Below the pieces are notes generated by a model. The model was not told the DNA's origin, did not search any database, and saw nothing but the letters and a program-made list of their open reading frames with translations. The position numbers and the translations under genes were made by a program. Below are positions 46,497 through 59,219 of a stretch of DNA of 64,000 nt, piece after piece. Source of the DNA: Dioscorea cayenensis subsp. rotundata (Eukaryota; Streptophyta; Magnoliopsida; Dioscoreales; Dioscoreaceae); the NCBI RefSeq assembly GCF_009730915.1, contig NC_052489.1, positions 4,863,622-4,927,621 of the forward strand, given 5' to 3'. Every line of letters starts with the position of its first letter. Position 1 is the first letter of the stretch.

Positions 46497-47896
46497 TGGC
46501 CGATGAAAAAGAACGGTTGGGTAAAATTCTTTTGACACAAGTTTTATTGACCAATCCTTTTTTGCAATTGCAATAAACACATCATTTAGCGGCAACTCAA
46601 TTCGTTATCAGTGTAATTGCTTGCATTATGAGTATCGTGAATGAACTTAAACAAGGTACTACTCAAATAACTCATGAAATACGGCTTCATGGCGACCAAG
46701 CAAGGAATGAATTAATGTCGCATTTACTTTCGAGTAATTTGTGCCATAACATGATAAGAATGAACCCTGCAGCTTTCTTAGGACTATGTGATGTGTTAGT
46801 TAGAGATGGTGGCCTTAGACCAACTATGCAAGTATCTGTCGAGGAACAAGTTGCAAAGACACTGTACTTGTTAGGTCACAATGTATCACATCGTGAACTA
46901 TCTTCTTTTTTTCCGTCGTTCCCATGAGACGATCTTTCGTCATTTCCATAATGTTTTACAAGCTATCATGGAGTTAGAGGGTAAATTCCTAATACAACCA
47001 GATGGCTCTCAAACCCCTTCCGAAATTCTCAACAGCAATAGATTCTACCCATACTTCAAAGTAACCATGTGTCCATTGAATTACAACTTTAATTCAACTA
47101 TGTCTATAGGTAATATGAAATATATATTTTTTTTATCAGGATTGCATTGGTGCTATTGATGGAACACATCCGTGTAAAAGTCTCTAGTGCAGAAGCCCGT
47201 AGGTATCGTGGAAGGAAAGAATACTCGACACAAAATATGTTGTCCGATTGCATATTTGATTTAAAATTTACATATGTGTTACCTGGGTGGGAAGGCATAG
47301 CATCTGATTCAAGGATTATGAAAAATGCATTAATTAGGGTGGTTTCACTTAAGATTCCAGAAGGTACTCATCAAAAAGTTAAAATATAATATTGTGACCA
47401 ATATACCTATATATGAGAAATTAATAACAATTTTTTTTTATCTTTGGAAAATTATTATCTTGTCGATGCGGGATTCATGTTGAGAGGTGGGCTTATTACA
47501 CCATATATAGGAGAGTGGTATCACTTGAAAGAATATTCAAAAAATCCACCATGAAATGCACGTGAATTATTTAATCTCTGCCATGCGTCCTTACGAAATG
47601 CTATTGATTGGGCATTTGGTGTCCTTAAAAAGTGTTTTCCTATAGTAGGAAACTCGACGGACCCCCATTATGGATTGGAAACACAAAAGGAGATTCTTTT
47701 TGCATGTTGCATTTTGCATAATTATTTAATGGGTGTAGAACCGGATGATGCAATACTTGCACAAGTTGATAGTGAACTTGAAGATGAGTCACATGAAGAA
47801 CATCACCGTAGTGGAGAAAATAATGAGGAAACTACCGAAGGAGAAATTGTTAGAGATGTTATAGCGGCCGAAATGTGGGTTAATTATGTTGAATGA
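46497..47896 (+). pseudogene. PIF/Harbinger transposase pseudogene (DDE_Tnp_4 type)
   Basis: The frame can be followed from MADEKERLGK at 46497 through the helix-turn-helix part (AKTLYLLGHNVSHRELS, then RSHETIFRHFHNVLQ) to the catalytic DCIGAIDGTH block after a short intron (47061-47139). It continues with YRGRKEYSTQNML, YLVDAGFMLRGGLITPY and the C-terminal NAIDWAFGVLKKCFPIV, then LFACCILHNYL, ending at 47896. Lesions seen are a stop near 46574, a frameshift near 46910, a frameshift just after GAIDGTH, a second intron whose AG acceptor appears lost near 47443, and a TGA in place of Trp near 47552. It cannot make a full transposase. Confidence 0.88.
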
Positions 47897-48138
47897 GTTG
47901 AATGGCTAGTGTGAATGGTTTTGTATTTTCTATTTACTTTGTAATTAATTAGACAAAGACCGTGATTGATGTTGGAGTATATTTATATTTATTAGCTCAT
48001 GCATGGTTTTTTTTAGTCTTCCTCCTTATAATTTCTTTCATTAAAATTCATGTTTTGATTTTGATATATTACATGTGCTTAATAGTGGTTTTTTTATTGT
48101 CATTGTTAACAAAGTTTGTTGTTGATGTAGTTTGCAAT

Positions 48139-49091
48139 ATGTCAAAGAGAAAAATGAACGATAGCAATGCCACATTGACATGGACTTCTATTATGGATGA
48201 TGCTTTGATCGAGGCGTACTTGCATCAACATACAGTAGGGAATAGAGTCGGAGGAACGTTCACTACGCATGCATTGGACAACATAATTACTGAGTTGAAG
48301 AGTAAATTTCTAGATAAGCTAATAGACAAGGAAAAAGCTCAAAACCGCATGAAAAATATAAAAAAAAAAAATTTACCCGATGCTATGACATTTTTAAGAA
48401 TGGAATGAGTGGATTCGCATGGAATCTAACTACAAAAACATGGAATGCTGAACTTAAAGTGTGACATTTAATTGATGTTAGTTTCCTTTGTTAATGTAAT
48501 ACAATATAAAATATATGTTTGTGAGCCATTAAGCTATTAATATTGTGTTCATGAATAGGTTAAACCGGAAGCTGCTGAGTGGATGAACAAAAATGTTAAA
48601 ATTATGAGAAGTTGGTTCAGCTATATGGGAAAGATATAGCTACTGGGCAACAGGCCGAAACTACTTGGGAGATGAGACGAAGAAGAGTTCGAGTTGAACA
48701 AAACACAATAGATGACATTGACTTCATGGTTAACCAAAACATGACAAACTTGGAAAATGTGAGTGAAAATGAAAATGTTGAACTAAATCACAATGGGGTT
48801 GAAAATGCAACGTCACCAATGCATACAAATCAACAATCTCGCTTTGAATCACCTAGTACTTCTAGGTCCAAGAAAGTAAGTGGATTTGATATTAATGAGA
48901 ATCTACACAAGTTGTTTGTATCAGTTGATAACATGGCTAATGCTATCATTCAATCAACAAATGCAATGATCGAAGCATCTCACATGGCGAATGACTCAAC
49001 AAAAAATGTTATAAGGGAATGTTTTGCGAACCCAAAGCCAATTCAAGAGTATGATGTGTGGGGCATACTTACGGATTTAGAATTTGTATAA
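48139..49091 (+). pseudogene. PIF/Harbinger ORF1, Myb/SANT-like protein, frameshifted
   Basis: The start MSKRKMNDSNATLTWTSIMD leads into a Myb/SANT-like trihelix (L10-interacting Myb type). This DNA-binding partner is needed with the transposase for Harbinger movement. An 11-A run near 48360-48371 shifts the frame, and the conserved DIFKNGMSGFAWN continues in another frame. A second frame change lies near 48600, and the C-terminal part then runs open to 49091. An intron probably lies at about 48459-48558. Confidence 0.8.
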
Positions 49092-49346
49092 CCTTTTTTG
49101 ACTGATGCTTATATGTTAGTAATTAGAGATCCCAAGGTGTTGGAAGGTTTCATTAAATGTCCGAATGAGCATCGTATGAACTTATTGTTGAGGTTGATGG
49201 GCCATGGTGGAGAACCACATGTTTAAAGTGGGAGGTTAGCATCTTTTTCCTCTCTAACATTGAATCATTTTTAATACACTTACTTAAATCATGACAACCA
49301 TTTTGTTGTTTTTGTAGGAGGATTTGATGGATGCATATTGACTAAC

Positions 49347-49745
49347 TTGATGAAACAATGTGTATCTTGCTTGAACTTGATGAAACAATGTGTATCTTGC
49401 TTGAACTTGGTAAAACATTGTGCACCTTGCTCTAAATTGATGAACTCTTTTTGTATTTTGTTTTAACTTGATGAAATATTATGTACCTTGCTTTAAGTTG
49501 ATGGAACTGTGTATTTTGTTTCGTTGTCATAAAACATTATGCACTTTGAATATTTTGATAAAACAATGTGTAATATGTTTTGTGGTGACAAAACATTATG
49601 TACTCTAAATATTTGGATGAACCAATGTTTAATTTGTTTTGTTGTGATAAAATATTGTATGGTTTGAATATTTCGATGTAACAATATGTGTTTTGTTTTA
49701 TTGTAATAAAACATTGTGTGTATGTGTATTTTGATTTATTCCGAT
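49347..49745 (+). repeat. Degenerate 30-bp minisatellite
   Basis: About 13 units of 26-31 bp resemble TTGATGAAACAATGTGTATC followed by TTGCTTGAAC. The first two are identical and later ones diverge progressively. It lies in the right non-coding part of the PIF/Harbinger element. Confidence 0.82.
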
Positions 49746-50103
49746 TTAACAATAAATTATGTTTTTTCTTAAAAATTATTATTTTTAATTAAACAATTAT
49801 TATTTTTTATTATTGAGTTTATATCTCAAAGGTATCCTATTTTGGTAATATTATTTTATGTTTATTATTTTAGGATAACAAATATTGGAAGCACAAGACA
49901 TATGATATCAAGGATATTTTGGTAATATTAGTACCAACCCTTACTTTCCTTTACCTCCCATCCAAACACAAAAAGTTAAATAACCTTCCTTTACTTTACT
50001 CTTGCCCCAAGCATGATATAAGTTCAACATTTACCTTCCCTTCCTTTACCTTACCTTACCTTACTTTATGAACTCCCCCAAACTCCATCCAAGCAAGGCT
50101 TTA

Positions 50104-50604
50104 GACACAACCATGAATTCTTGGGGCCCAAAGCAAGAGAGGAGCAAGGCATAAAAGAAGCATCATCTTCTTTAGCGCTAAACTAATCAATTTGTCTACT
50201 ATAGTGTTTTTTTTTTTTTTGAGAAAAAATCTTATTTTCAGGCACTCAATCTGTGTCATGGTTATATCTTTTATGAATGTCCTTATTTATTTCTTTATTA
50301 ATTTTTTGTCTACTTTAATCATTAGTGGAGTTATGGTTTATCCATCTTTCAAAAATTGTTTGAATCGAAAAAAAATTGCTTATATAATTCAAGAAATTTT
50401 CAGAAATTTCATAATGTTCAGGGACCATATGACTAATAAAAGGAGGCTTTTCGATCGGTGTTTCTTTTGAGGGGATGTTTTGAAAATTAACTTTTCTAGG
50501 GACTTTGTGGAAATTTTACCAAAATCTTAAATCTCCAAGCAAAAACCCCAGTTTTGGAGTTCCTCCGCCACGCTCTCCATTTCCGCCGCCTTCGCAGCGT
50601 CGCC
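50104..50604 (+). promoter_or_regulatory. Upstream region of the bL28m gene
   Basis: About 500 bases separate the PIF/Harbinger end from the start codon. The distal part is AT-rich; the last 60 bases are CT/GC-rich, as in many plant ribosomal-protein leaders. No clear TATA box is seen. Confidence 0.45.
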
Positions 50605-53205
50605 ATGGCGTTCAGATCGCGAGAGCTCTACAAGAAGATCGCGAGGAAGGTCGGGGAGGGATCGGTGCCGAAGGAGGTCATGGAATCTGTGAAGAAATGC
50701 TTGCCCAACAACAAGCTCATCATGGGGCGTGCCAAGCGCGGCATCTACGCCGGCCGCCATATTCAGTTCGGCAACAAGGTCAGCGAGGACGGTGGAAACA
50801 AGTAATCCTTCCCTTGTTCATCTCTTCGTGTCTTGTTTTATCATTTATTTGTTGAATGAGCAAGAGATTTAGGTTTTGGATGATGGATCAGTGGAATATG
50901 TTGTGAAAATTTGAGAGAAATGCGTTGTTTTTCAGTGGATTAAGATTATGCTTTTGGATTGAACTATAAGAAGATGAATTTTTTGTAAAAAAAAAAAAAA
51001 CATAAGTTTGATGTTGAACATATAATGTTTGGATTGAAGAAAGTGGGGCTCTTGAGTGAAAGCCTAATTTGATTGGTGTTTTATTTGTCTGATTTCATCC
51101 GGAGCTGTTGCAGCATTAGAGAACACTAGATGATAGTTTTTGAAATTTTTTTGCTTGAATATGCATCAAAGTGTGAAAAAAATATGAGCATAATGTAGCA
51201 TCCCCATTCGAAGCTGAAATTTCAACCGACAATTAGGGTTTTTTAACCATCACCTAGATAATCTTCAGTTGCCCTCCTTACGCTGAGTAGGGTTTATCAA
51301 ATTTTCATGTTCCTTATTCAGGAAAAAGGAATTTTATTTTTAGATTTATGACAAGGAGGATTTTCAATGTTGAGCCAGGGTATCTTGAGTGGCATTTCCC
51401 CAGTTCATAATGTGGAAATCATTTGGAGAGGGTCAAGAGGAACAGAAGCTAAATTTGGGCATAAGTGATTTGCATCCAAGATAGAATTCCTTGATAAGTT
51501 AGGTAAGCTAAAGCTTTGTGTTCTGTTTGGTTTTTTTAACTTTATACGTCTAATAAAATCATTGTGGTTACAATTTTGATATATGACCACTGAAAAAAGA
51601 AATCTTTTTGAAGAAAAAGTTGACGAACATGATATGTGAATTTTCATACATAGGTGTGCCATTTATTAGTTTTAAATTTAGGTCATCCATGTGCTATGCT
51701 TATTTGTTGCATTGATTATGGTTTAATCAAAGAAGTAGGATTCACATATCTCATGCCATTTTCCTAGCTGTGTGCTGTTTGTCTGGTTACTATAAGTACA
51801 TTGTATTAATCTTGGCACTGCCATCATTGTCTGAGGCTTAGTTTTTATCCTCAGTGCTTGCTTCTTCTTTTTCCCCCTATCTCCCATCCTTTTTGGTGGT
51901 CGTATTTTAATTCATAAATATGGATGCAAGATAGATATACCTTGACTAGATTTAGGTATGTAAAATTCCTCTCCTGAGATGATGAGCACAGTGTCAGTTA
52001 TAAGCATCTTACTTGAGAGCGGATTTTTTTAGAAGTGGAGGGAATACTAGTCATTCCATTGTCATATGTGAAAATTCTTTAGTTGATCTAAATTTGAAGA
52101 AAAAAGTTGGATGTCAGCATGGCAAGTGAAATGCAAGATGTTGGGGATCATATCCCTAATGTTGAATGGCAATAGACAGTGATATCCTTCTAACATAACA
52201 GATGAAAAAATTGAACCAGTAGATGCACAATTAACATCCATACCTAACCTAAGTTCTTTAGTGGATTACATGCTTTAATATAAAGTTTATGTCCTTTATC
52301 AGATGACAAATTAGCACACAATGTCCTCCATATCATATTAAGATCCTGATTGGACTACATGCTTCATGCAGTGATCAGTCTTTTCAAGTTCTTATCTGCA
52401 TCCATCAATACTGAAACACAAATTTCGGCCCATTATTCGTCAAATGTCTATATCAAAACCTCGAATATTCCAATAAATCATGGAAGTTCATTCTTTGTGG
52501 TGCCGTCTTATTTCCGTTGGCCATTATGTTCCTTAAACTTTGGCCTTGTTTTTGCTGTTAAAATGTTACATTAGAATGGCATCTATCAGCACATGTCCTT
52601 TGATTCATTCTTATGTTGCTGGTTTCGTTAGACATCTCATTGTGAGTTTCCTGTCTCTGATCAAGGCTGGATTGGATGACCATATTGTTGTCGATTATTA
52701 TTATTATCATCACTCATGGACAACTATAATGTGATTTTAATTGTACACTTGTTTCTGCTAAAGGTCTAGAAGAACATGGAAACCAAATGTGCAGGAGAAG
52801 CGCCTTTTCAGTTACATCCATGACAGGCACATCCGAGTCAAGGTGACAACTCATGCTCTCAGGTGCATCGACAAAGCTGGTGGGATAGACGAGTATCTAC
52901 TAAATACACCATATGACAAGATGGATACTGAAATGGGCTTATTCTGGAAGGCCAAGATCGAAAAGATGTACGATGAACTCGGAAAAATGGACGTCTGCTT
53001 CTTCTCTCCCGAAGAGGAGGCTAAGATCACAAAAGGGTTTGAAGAGCTAAAGCTTGCCAAGAAGGAAGCTCGAAGGGAAGCCAGAAGAGCTTCAGCGAAA
53101 CAGAAACAAACAGAAAGAGAGAATGCCGAAGCTGAACAGACATCGGAAGCGAAACAAATTGAGGAAGGAACTGCAGACGGCAACATAGAAAAGCCGGAGT
53201 CTTGA
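50605..53205 (+). CDS. Mitochondrial large-subunit ribosomal protein bL28m
   Basis: Two exons, 50605-50801 and 52764-53205, join in frame across a 1,962-base intron (GTAATC donor, CTAAAG acceptor) to give 212 residues. The bL28 core is clear: GRAKRGIYAGRHIQFGNKVS in exon 1, then SRRTWKPNVQEKRLFSYI at the junction and KVTTHALRCIDKAGGIDEYL. The plant mitochondrial form carries the long C-terminal extension seen here, ending in a Lys/Glu/Arg-rich coiled coil. It is a structural protein of the mitochondrial ribosome. The ATG at 50605 was chosen because it starts MAFRSRELYKK, the usual N-terminus; upstream in-frame codons lack an ATG. No lesion is visible. Confidence 0.92.
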
Positions 53206-54031
53206 TCAGAATTGCGATCTCCTCTGATTTATACTTAATCAATTAGGTGCCGAAAATGTACTTCAAGTGATGCAGCAAATGGTTAAATTTTTTTCACAAA
53301 TAATCTCCTGTCACTTGAGAACTTGTTCAAATATGATCTTTAAGCAGTGGTGTTTATTTACATTTCTAGTCCTGTAATGCTTGCTATAAACAAAGAAACT
53401 ATGTTGAGCAGGGGTATTTGATGGTCTTTTTGCATGAAATTCAGAGAAATGAGTCCCTTTCTGTTCTCTGAATTATATTTGAAAACTCATTTTCTTCTCT
53501 ATGAAAACAAATGATGTTCTTTTCATGCAAGGACTAAAAAATATTCTTGAAGGGATATAATTTTAAATAAATACATTTACACACATCACACATATAAATT
53601 TAAAAATATGGATTAAAAAAAATAAAAACATTTGGTGTGATGTAAAAGTTTGGCAATAAAATATATCACAAGATTAAGATTATGATAACAGTGATTACTG
53701 ATTATGGTTGACAAGAAGCTTGACTCATCCTTGATTAATAGTATTATTATATATACTAAAGGAATACTTATACTCCAAGCTTATATAATTATTATATATT
53801 AACATTCAATTAATAATAAACCCATTACTTAATAAAAAGCTACAAGCATCTTTCATTTGTGGGCCATGTCCACCCTTTAATGTCCTTTGGTTTTTTTTGT
53901 AATGCTTATCCACAACTACCCTTTGAAAACCCATCACTTATCTCTGCCAAGTGCCAACCAACAAACCCACCTCTCATACTCTCTCTATATATATTATTAA
54001 TTATATATATATATATATGATTAAGTGATTG

Positions 54032-54062
<31 letters not shown>

Positions 54063-54063
54063 G
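53206..54063 (+). promoter_or_regulatory. bL28m 3' region and CXXS1 promoter with TATA and (GA)n
   Basis: AT-rich DNA separates the genes. A TATATATA element lies at about 53984-53992 and again at 54003-54018. A (GA)n tract at 54032-54059 ends four bases before the CXXS1 start codon. Confidence 0.55.
54032..54059 (+). repeat. (GA)n microsatellite in the CXXS1 leader
   Basis: Fourteen GA units end four bases before the ATG. This is a potential GAGA-factor (BPC) site and a length-variable leader. Confidence 0.85.
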
Positions 54064-57000
54064 ATGGAAGCAGAAGAAGAAGGTGGGGTGAGTTCAAAGG
54101 TGTTGAAGGTGGATTCAGAGGAAGCATGGGATTCCTTCATCACCCAAGCAAATACCCAAGGAATTCCAGTGAGCTTCTTTACTACTTCTTCTTCTTTTGT
54201 TTTGTTATTTTTTTAAAAAAAAAATTAAGTATTTTTATAAATTATAAAAATAAAAATAGTTGAAAAAAAATTAATTAGGGCGTTCGTTTCGGAGAGAACC
54301 CGAGATCGAACCTCATGTCATACGCAAAGTGAGAGCACGTAGATTGGTGTTGAGTTTTGCTCCCCACACGTACATGTCTCTGAGTTCTAGTGTTTGTTAT
54401 CTTTTTAAAAAAAAAATTAATTAGAAAAACTTAATAATCAGCCTGTTACTAAAGGATTTTGGCCCAGTGGTACATAATCCCCTTCGCTGATGATGAGTTT
54501 TGCTCCTCCGTATCACGGAGGTGAGGGTATGCCATGATTGAGTACTTAAATAATAATAATAATAATAATAGTAATAATTAGCTAGTCACTAACATAAATT
54601 TTTTTTTCAATAATGACATTTTATTATTATTTGTTTAAATATGAAACTTATTCTCTGTAACTGATCTGAAATTTACACACATTCCCATAATTTAGAACAA
54701 CCAATAAAAAAGTGCCGCTTGATAAATAGATTAACTTGGTTTGATTTCAACCATTTTATAAATTATTTATTTAATATAATAGAAAAAGCAGTATTTAGTT
54801 AATTAATTTTTTTTACATTAAATACCTGAATATATGTGACTTGAGAATTTATGTAAATTGATTAATATGTAATGTTTAATTTTTATATTTTATTATGTTA
54901 TAGTTTATTAATTTTGAAATATATGATATGAACGGTTATCCTTTTCTTGATTTTTTCCCCTAATTACTCCTTTGAAGTAACTCATTCAAGGAAATGACTA
55001 TACCAATTTTTTTCATATCCATGTGATTATTGATTTATGATGTGATTTTAGTGTAAGAGAATCATGGCTTATTAATTGCATGATATTTATGGTTTTGCTT
55101 GTCTTTAATGAGTAAGAAAACATTTAATGAAGAAGATTTTTTTTTTATTAAATGTGATTTGAGAAAATTAGTTTCAATTTTCAAGTGGTCTGATATTAAT
55201 GCTATTAATTAATTAATTATATGTTTTTTTTTGGTGAGGTATTTGTCCACTTCACAGCTGCATGGTGTGTTCCATCCATTGCCATGAATGCCTTCTTTGA
55301 AGAATTGGCTATCAAGTACCAAAACATCATCATGTTTCTCTTGGTAGATGTTGATGATGTTAAGGTACCTCTTTTTTTTTTTTATCCCTTATATCTCTTT
55401 TTGTTTAAATTTTTTTTAACACTTTATCTTCTTTTTATTATTTATTAATTTATTTGGAATCTTATAGTATATATGAAGTAGTGAAGTTGCAATCCTTCAT
55501 ATCATTTGTTCTTTGGTAGATACATATATTACATGTATGTGTTTGCTTCTCTTGTTAGAATTGGTGGGAAATTTTTTATAATCAATGCTTATATTGATGG
55601 GAATATAATTGACTTAAATCTTAATTATTATAAGTTTTGATTCGTTGATATTAAGGTAGATTTAATTATTCTGATTAGTAATGAGAATAATTATACCTAT
55701 TCCATTAGTATTCCAATTGTTAGAGAGTGTTTAGTCCATAATTTACAAGATGTCTTCAATAATTAGATTTTTCGGAAGTTAATTTTCAAGAATTTAGTTC
55801 TTAAGAATATTAAAACATCTTTGTAGATAGTTTAGTTCAAAAATTGATATGCATTTTACTTTTGATATGTTTGGAATATACAAAATTCACTTTGGATGAA
55901 AATATAATCAATTAATAACAATAAATTGTAAATCTATAATTTTATATTAATAATATATAATACTTCCTATGATAGATTTAGTACTAATTAAAGGAGAATG
56001 AAAAAGGTTATTTATAATTAACTACTGAAAGGAAAATGAAAAACTTAGGAAGTGTTGAGATGTATCAAAGATGATGATAATAAAGTGCTTGTTAAGTTTG
56101 ATGAGATTAAGCAGTGAGGGAGAAAATATTTTTGTAGTTGTTCAATGAGAATCATGAGTGTAAGATGGTGTTAGGAAGTCAATAACACTAAGAATAGGAA
56201 TAGAATCAAGTATTTAAAGGAATATTGGAAAAAAAAAAAATTAAAGATGCACTTAGACAAAATGAAAGCAAAGAAAGGTGCAAAGTCATGATGGCATCTT
56301 AATAAAAGCTTTTGGAAGTCTTTTCGGAGATGAAGGGATATCCTGGTTGATCTAAACTATTTAATAGGATATTATAATCTGGGAAATACTGAACGTAAAA
56401 ATTTATATATATTTTAGTTCTAATTTATGAGTTTAAAGGTGACATTGAATGTAATATATATATATATGTTCTAATTTATGGGTGTAAAGGTGACATTCAA
56501 TGTTTCAGTGCGAGAGAATTATTTAAATTGTCTGGACATATTCTGAGATGACTAGTGAATGCCCTCATGAAAATGATGGAACTGCTTCATGTAAAGAGTT
56601 GTAATTTGTAAAAAAAGTAGAAGTAAATCTAAAAGATGTTTAATAGAAACTTTACTTAATAAGATATTTGCTGTTAGTTTATCTAGTTATTTGGTTTTTG
56701 ATAAAATAACAAGGAAAGGAAAAGATTTATGTAGCTAACCTTGCATAATTGGGACTAATGGTTATTGTTGTTGATGATGATGATTATATTAAGCTAATCT
56801 TTATATTACATTCTTGTTTTATATGATTAGACTTAGATCTTTTTCATTTTTGCTTTTTTATATTTTCATCAACTCTCTGTTTCCTGTATGAAATATTTAT
56901 TTTTAATATCTCTTTAATACAATTGTGTTTATTTGTTTATTTATTTATATTAATATATATATATATATAGAGAGTTGCTAAGAAGATGGAGGTGAAGGCC

Positions 57001-57108
57001 ATGCCCACATTTGTGTTGATAAAAGATGGGAAAGTAGTTGATAGGATGGTTGGAGCCAACCCTGAAGAGATTAACAAGAGGATTGCATGCCTTTCTTCAA
57101 CCCCTTAA
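54064..57108 (+). CDS. CXXS1: Mono-cysteine thioredoxin-like protein CXXS1
   Basis: Three exons (54064-54168, 55239-55364, 56971-57108) join in phase 0 to a 122-residue thioredoxin fold. The active site reads WCVPS (residues 44-48) where ordinary h-type thioredoxins have WCGPC, so the resolving Cys is replaced by Ser. Plant CXXS proteins with this form act as disulfide isomerase/exchange proteins and not as thioredoxin reductase-linked reductants. The cis-Pro loop (AMPTF) and the FLLVDVDDV strand are intact, and one further Cys lies near the C-terminus (IACLSS). No transit peptide is visible, so it is probably cytosolic. The (GA)n tract sits directly before the start codon. Intron 1 holds SINE-like repeats. 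Confidence 0.93.
54279..54545 (+). mobile_element. tRNA-derived SINE-like repeats in CXXS1 intron 1
   Basis: The first part (54279-54400) shares CGTTCGTTTCGGAGAG and GCTCCCCACACGT with the minus-strand repeat at 25061-25230 and has a B-box-like GATCGAACC (54304-54312). The second part has an A-box-like TGGCCCAGTGG (54460-54470) and TGCTCC, then GAGGGTATGCC. They look like two truncated, related SINE copies in one intron. Confidence 0.5.
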
Positions 57109-57883
57109 TCAACTCAATTCTGAATAAAAACTTTATTATTATTATTATTATTATTACATGAACTCTTTTTGTCCAGGAAAAACTTTATATGGTAATTATA
57201 TAGTGTTAATAGTGTTTGTTTTTTTTTAAATGTATATATATGACTACCAATATATAAGCAATTTGAGCTATGTTTTAAATTTCAAGCTCATGAAATCGGT
57301 TCGAGTTTGGTAAGTGTAAAACTAAATTTGAGCTGAGCTTGATTCGATAGCTTGAAATATATAAATATAATATATTTATAATTGTATAATATTATCCCAT
57401 AATATATCATTATAACAAAAATATCATATAATGTGCTAAGTACTCCTAAATATATATATTTGATTTTAATTTTAAGCTAAATCAAGTTAAGCTAAACATT
57501 ATATAAAAATTCATATTGAGATTCAAAATCCTAAAAGTTTGCAATAAGGCATTTTTAGATCTAACATAAAACTAAAATAATCCCAAAATTAGTGGATTGT
57601 GTTGGAACACAAATCCAAACAAAACCCACTCATTACTTTGTACTTTCACATGCACTTTTGTGCATTCCTCTCCTTTATAAAATAAGTTGATGGGTACAAT
57701 ATTTTATGATTTTATCCATTAATTTATTTAATTATTAATTTATTTATTTTGACAACATCTTAAATCCACCTCCGGCCAGTCATATATATAGTAAGAATTC
57801 AGTACATGTTAGATGTCAACCTCAATCTTCCGCATAAAATTAATAATATTATCACTCTGAAGATACTTGATTATTCCCTTCAT
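57109..57883. other. CXXS1 3' region, AT-rich
   Basis: A (TTA)n run lies at about 57133-57155. No gene is seen before the assembly gap. Confidence 0.6.
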
Positions 57884-58883
57884 NNNNNNNNNNNNNNNNN
57901 NNNNNNNNNNNNNNNNNNNNNNNNNNNNNNNNNNNNNNNNNNNNNNNNNNNNNNNNNNNNNNNNNNNNNNNNNNNNNNNNNNNNNNNNNNNNNNNNNNNN
58001 NNNNNNNNNNNNNNNNNNNNNNNNNNNNNNNNNNNNNNNNNNNNNNNNNNNNNNNNNNNNNNNNNNNNNNNNNNNNNNNNNNNNNNNNNNNNNNNNNNNN
58101 NNNNNNNNNNNNNNNNNNNNNNNNNNNNNNNNNNNNNNNNNNNNNNNNNNNNNNNNNNNNNNNNNNNNNNNNNNNNNNNNNNNNNNNNNNNNNNNNNNNN
58201 NNNNNNNNNNNNNNNNNNNNNNNNNNNNNNNNNNNNNNNNNNNNNNNNNNNNNNNNNNNNNNNNNNNNNNNNNNNNNNNNNNNNNNNNNNNNNNNNNNNN
58301 NNNNNNNNNNNNNNNNNNNNNNNNNNNNNNNNNNNNNNNNNNNNNNNNNNNNNNNNNNNNNNNNNNNNNNNNNNNNNNNNNNNNNNNNNNNNNNNNNNNN
58401 NNNNNNNNNNNNNNNNNNNNNNNNNNNNNNNNNNNNNNNNNNNNNNNNNNNNNNNNNNNNNNNNNNNNNNNNNNNNNNNNNNNNNNNNNNNNNNNNNNNN
58501 NNNNNNNNNNNNNNNNNNNNNNNNNNNNNNNNNNNNNNNNNNNNNNNNNNNNNNNNNNNNNNNNNNNNNNNNNNNNNNNNNNNNNNNNNNNNNNNNNNNN
58601 NNNNNNNNNNNNNNNNNNNNNNNNNNNNNNNNNNNNNNNNNNNNNNNNNNNNNNNNNNNNNNNNNNNNNNNNNNNNNNNNNNNNNNNNNNNNNNNNNNNN
58701 NNNNNNNNNNNNNNNNNNNNNNNNNNNNNNNNNNNNNNNNNNNNNNNNNNNNNNNNNNNNNNNNNNNNNNNNNNNNNNNNNNNNNNNNNNNNNNNNNNNN
58801 NNNNNNNNNNNNNNNNNNNNNNNNNNNNNNNNNNNNNNNNNNNNNNNNNNNNNNNNNNNNNNNNNNNNNNNNNNNNNNNNNNN
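57884..58883. other. Assembly gap of 1,000 Ns
   Basis: Exactly 1,000 undetermined bases, so probably a fixed-size placeholder. The true distance between its flanks is unknown. Confidence 0.99.
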
Positions 58884-59219
58884 ACGTTTAAATGTTTATT
58901 ATCATTTTATCTTTGTGAGTGTAAAATGAGTATTTTTTAATTAAAAACTAATAAATCATGGATTCAAACCTCATGCTACTGTGATCAGGAAGCATAAAAT
59001 ATCAACTCTCGAACTGTAGGGTTGTTAAATGAAAAATGTTTTTATATAATTTATATTTGTACCAATACATTTAATGCTTTACATTTCAAATCAAATAATT
59101 AAAGTTTTACTGTAATTATTACATTAAAATTAGTCAAAATAATTGTTAATTTTCATAGTTTTGAATAAATATTATAGAAAATTTTCTTATTTGAATAAAT
59201 ATAATAGAAATATTGTTGT

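Larger units (their letters stand above)
44108..50100 (+). mobile_element. PIF/Harbinger DNA transposon, nearly complete but degenerate
   Basis: It is flanked by TTA on both sides (44105-44107 and 50101-50103), the 3-bp target of this superfamily. The ends are inverted: GGCTTTGCTTGGGGTG at the left and AGCCTTGCTTGGATGG on the other strand at the right. The subterminal CTTGCTTGGGG motif is repeated near 44164. Both expected genes are present on the plus strand, a DDE transposase (about 46497-47896) and a Myb/SANT-like ORF1 protein (about 48139-49091), each broken. A 30-bp minisatellite lies near the right end. Confidence 0.9.

Noticed and set aside
57806..58940. Two long frames of about 360 codons
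   Set aside because: They run through undetermined bases; almost all residues are unknown.
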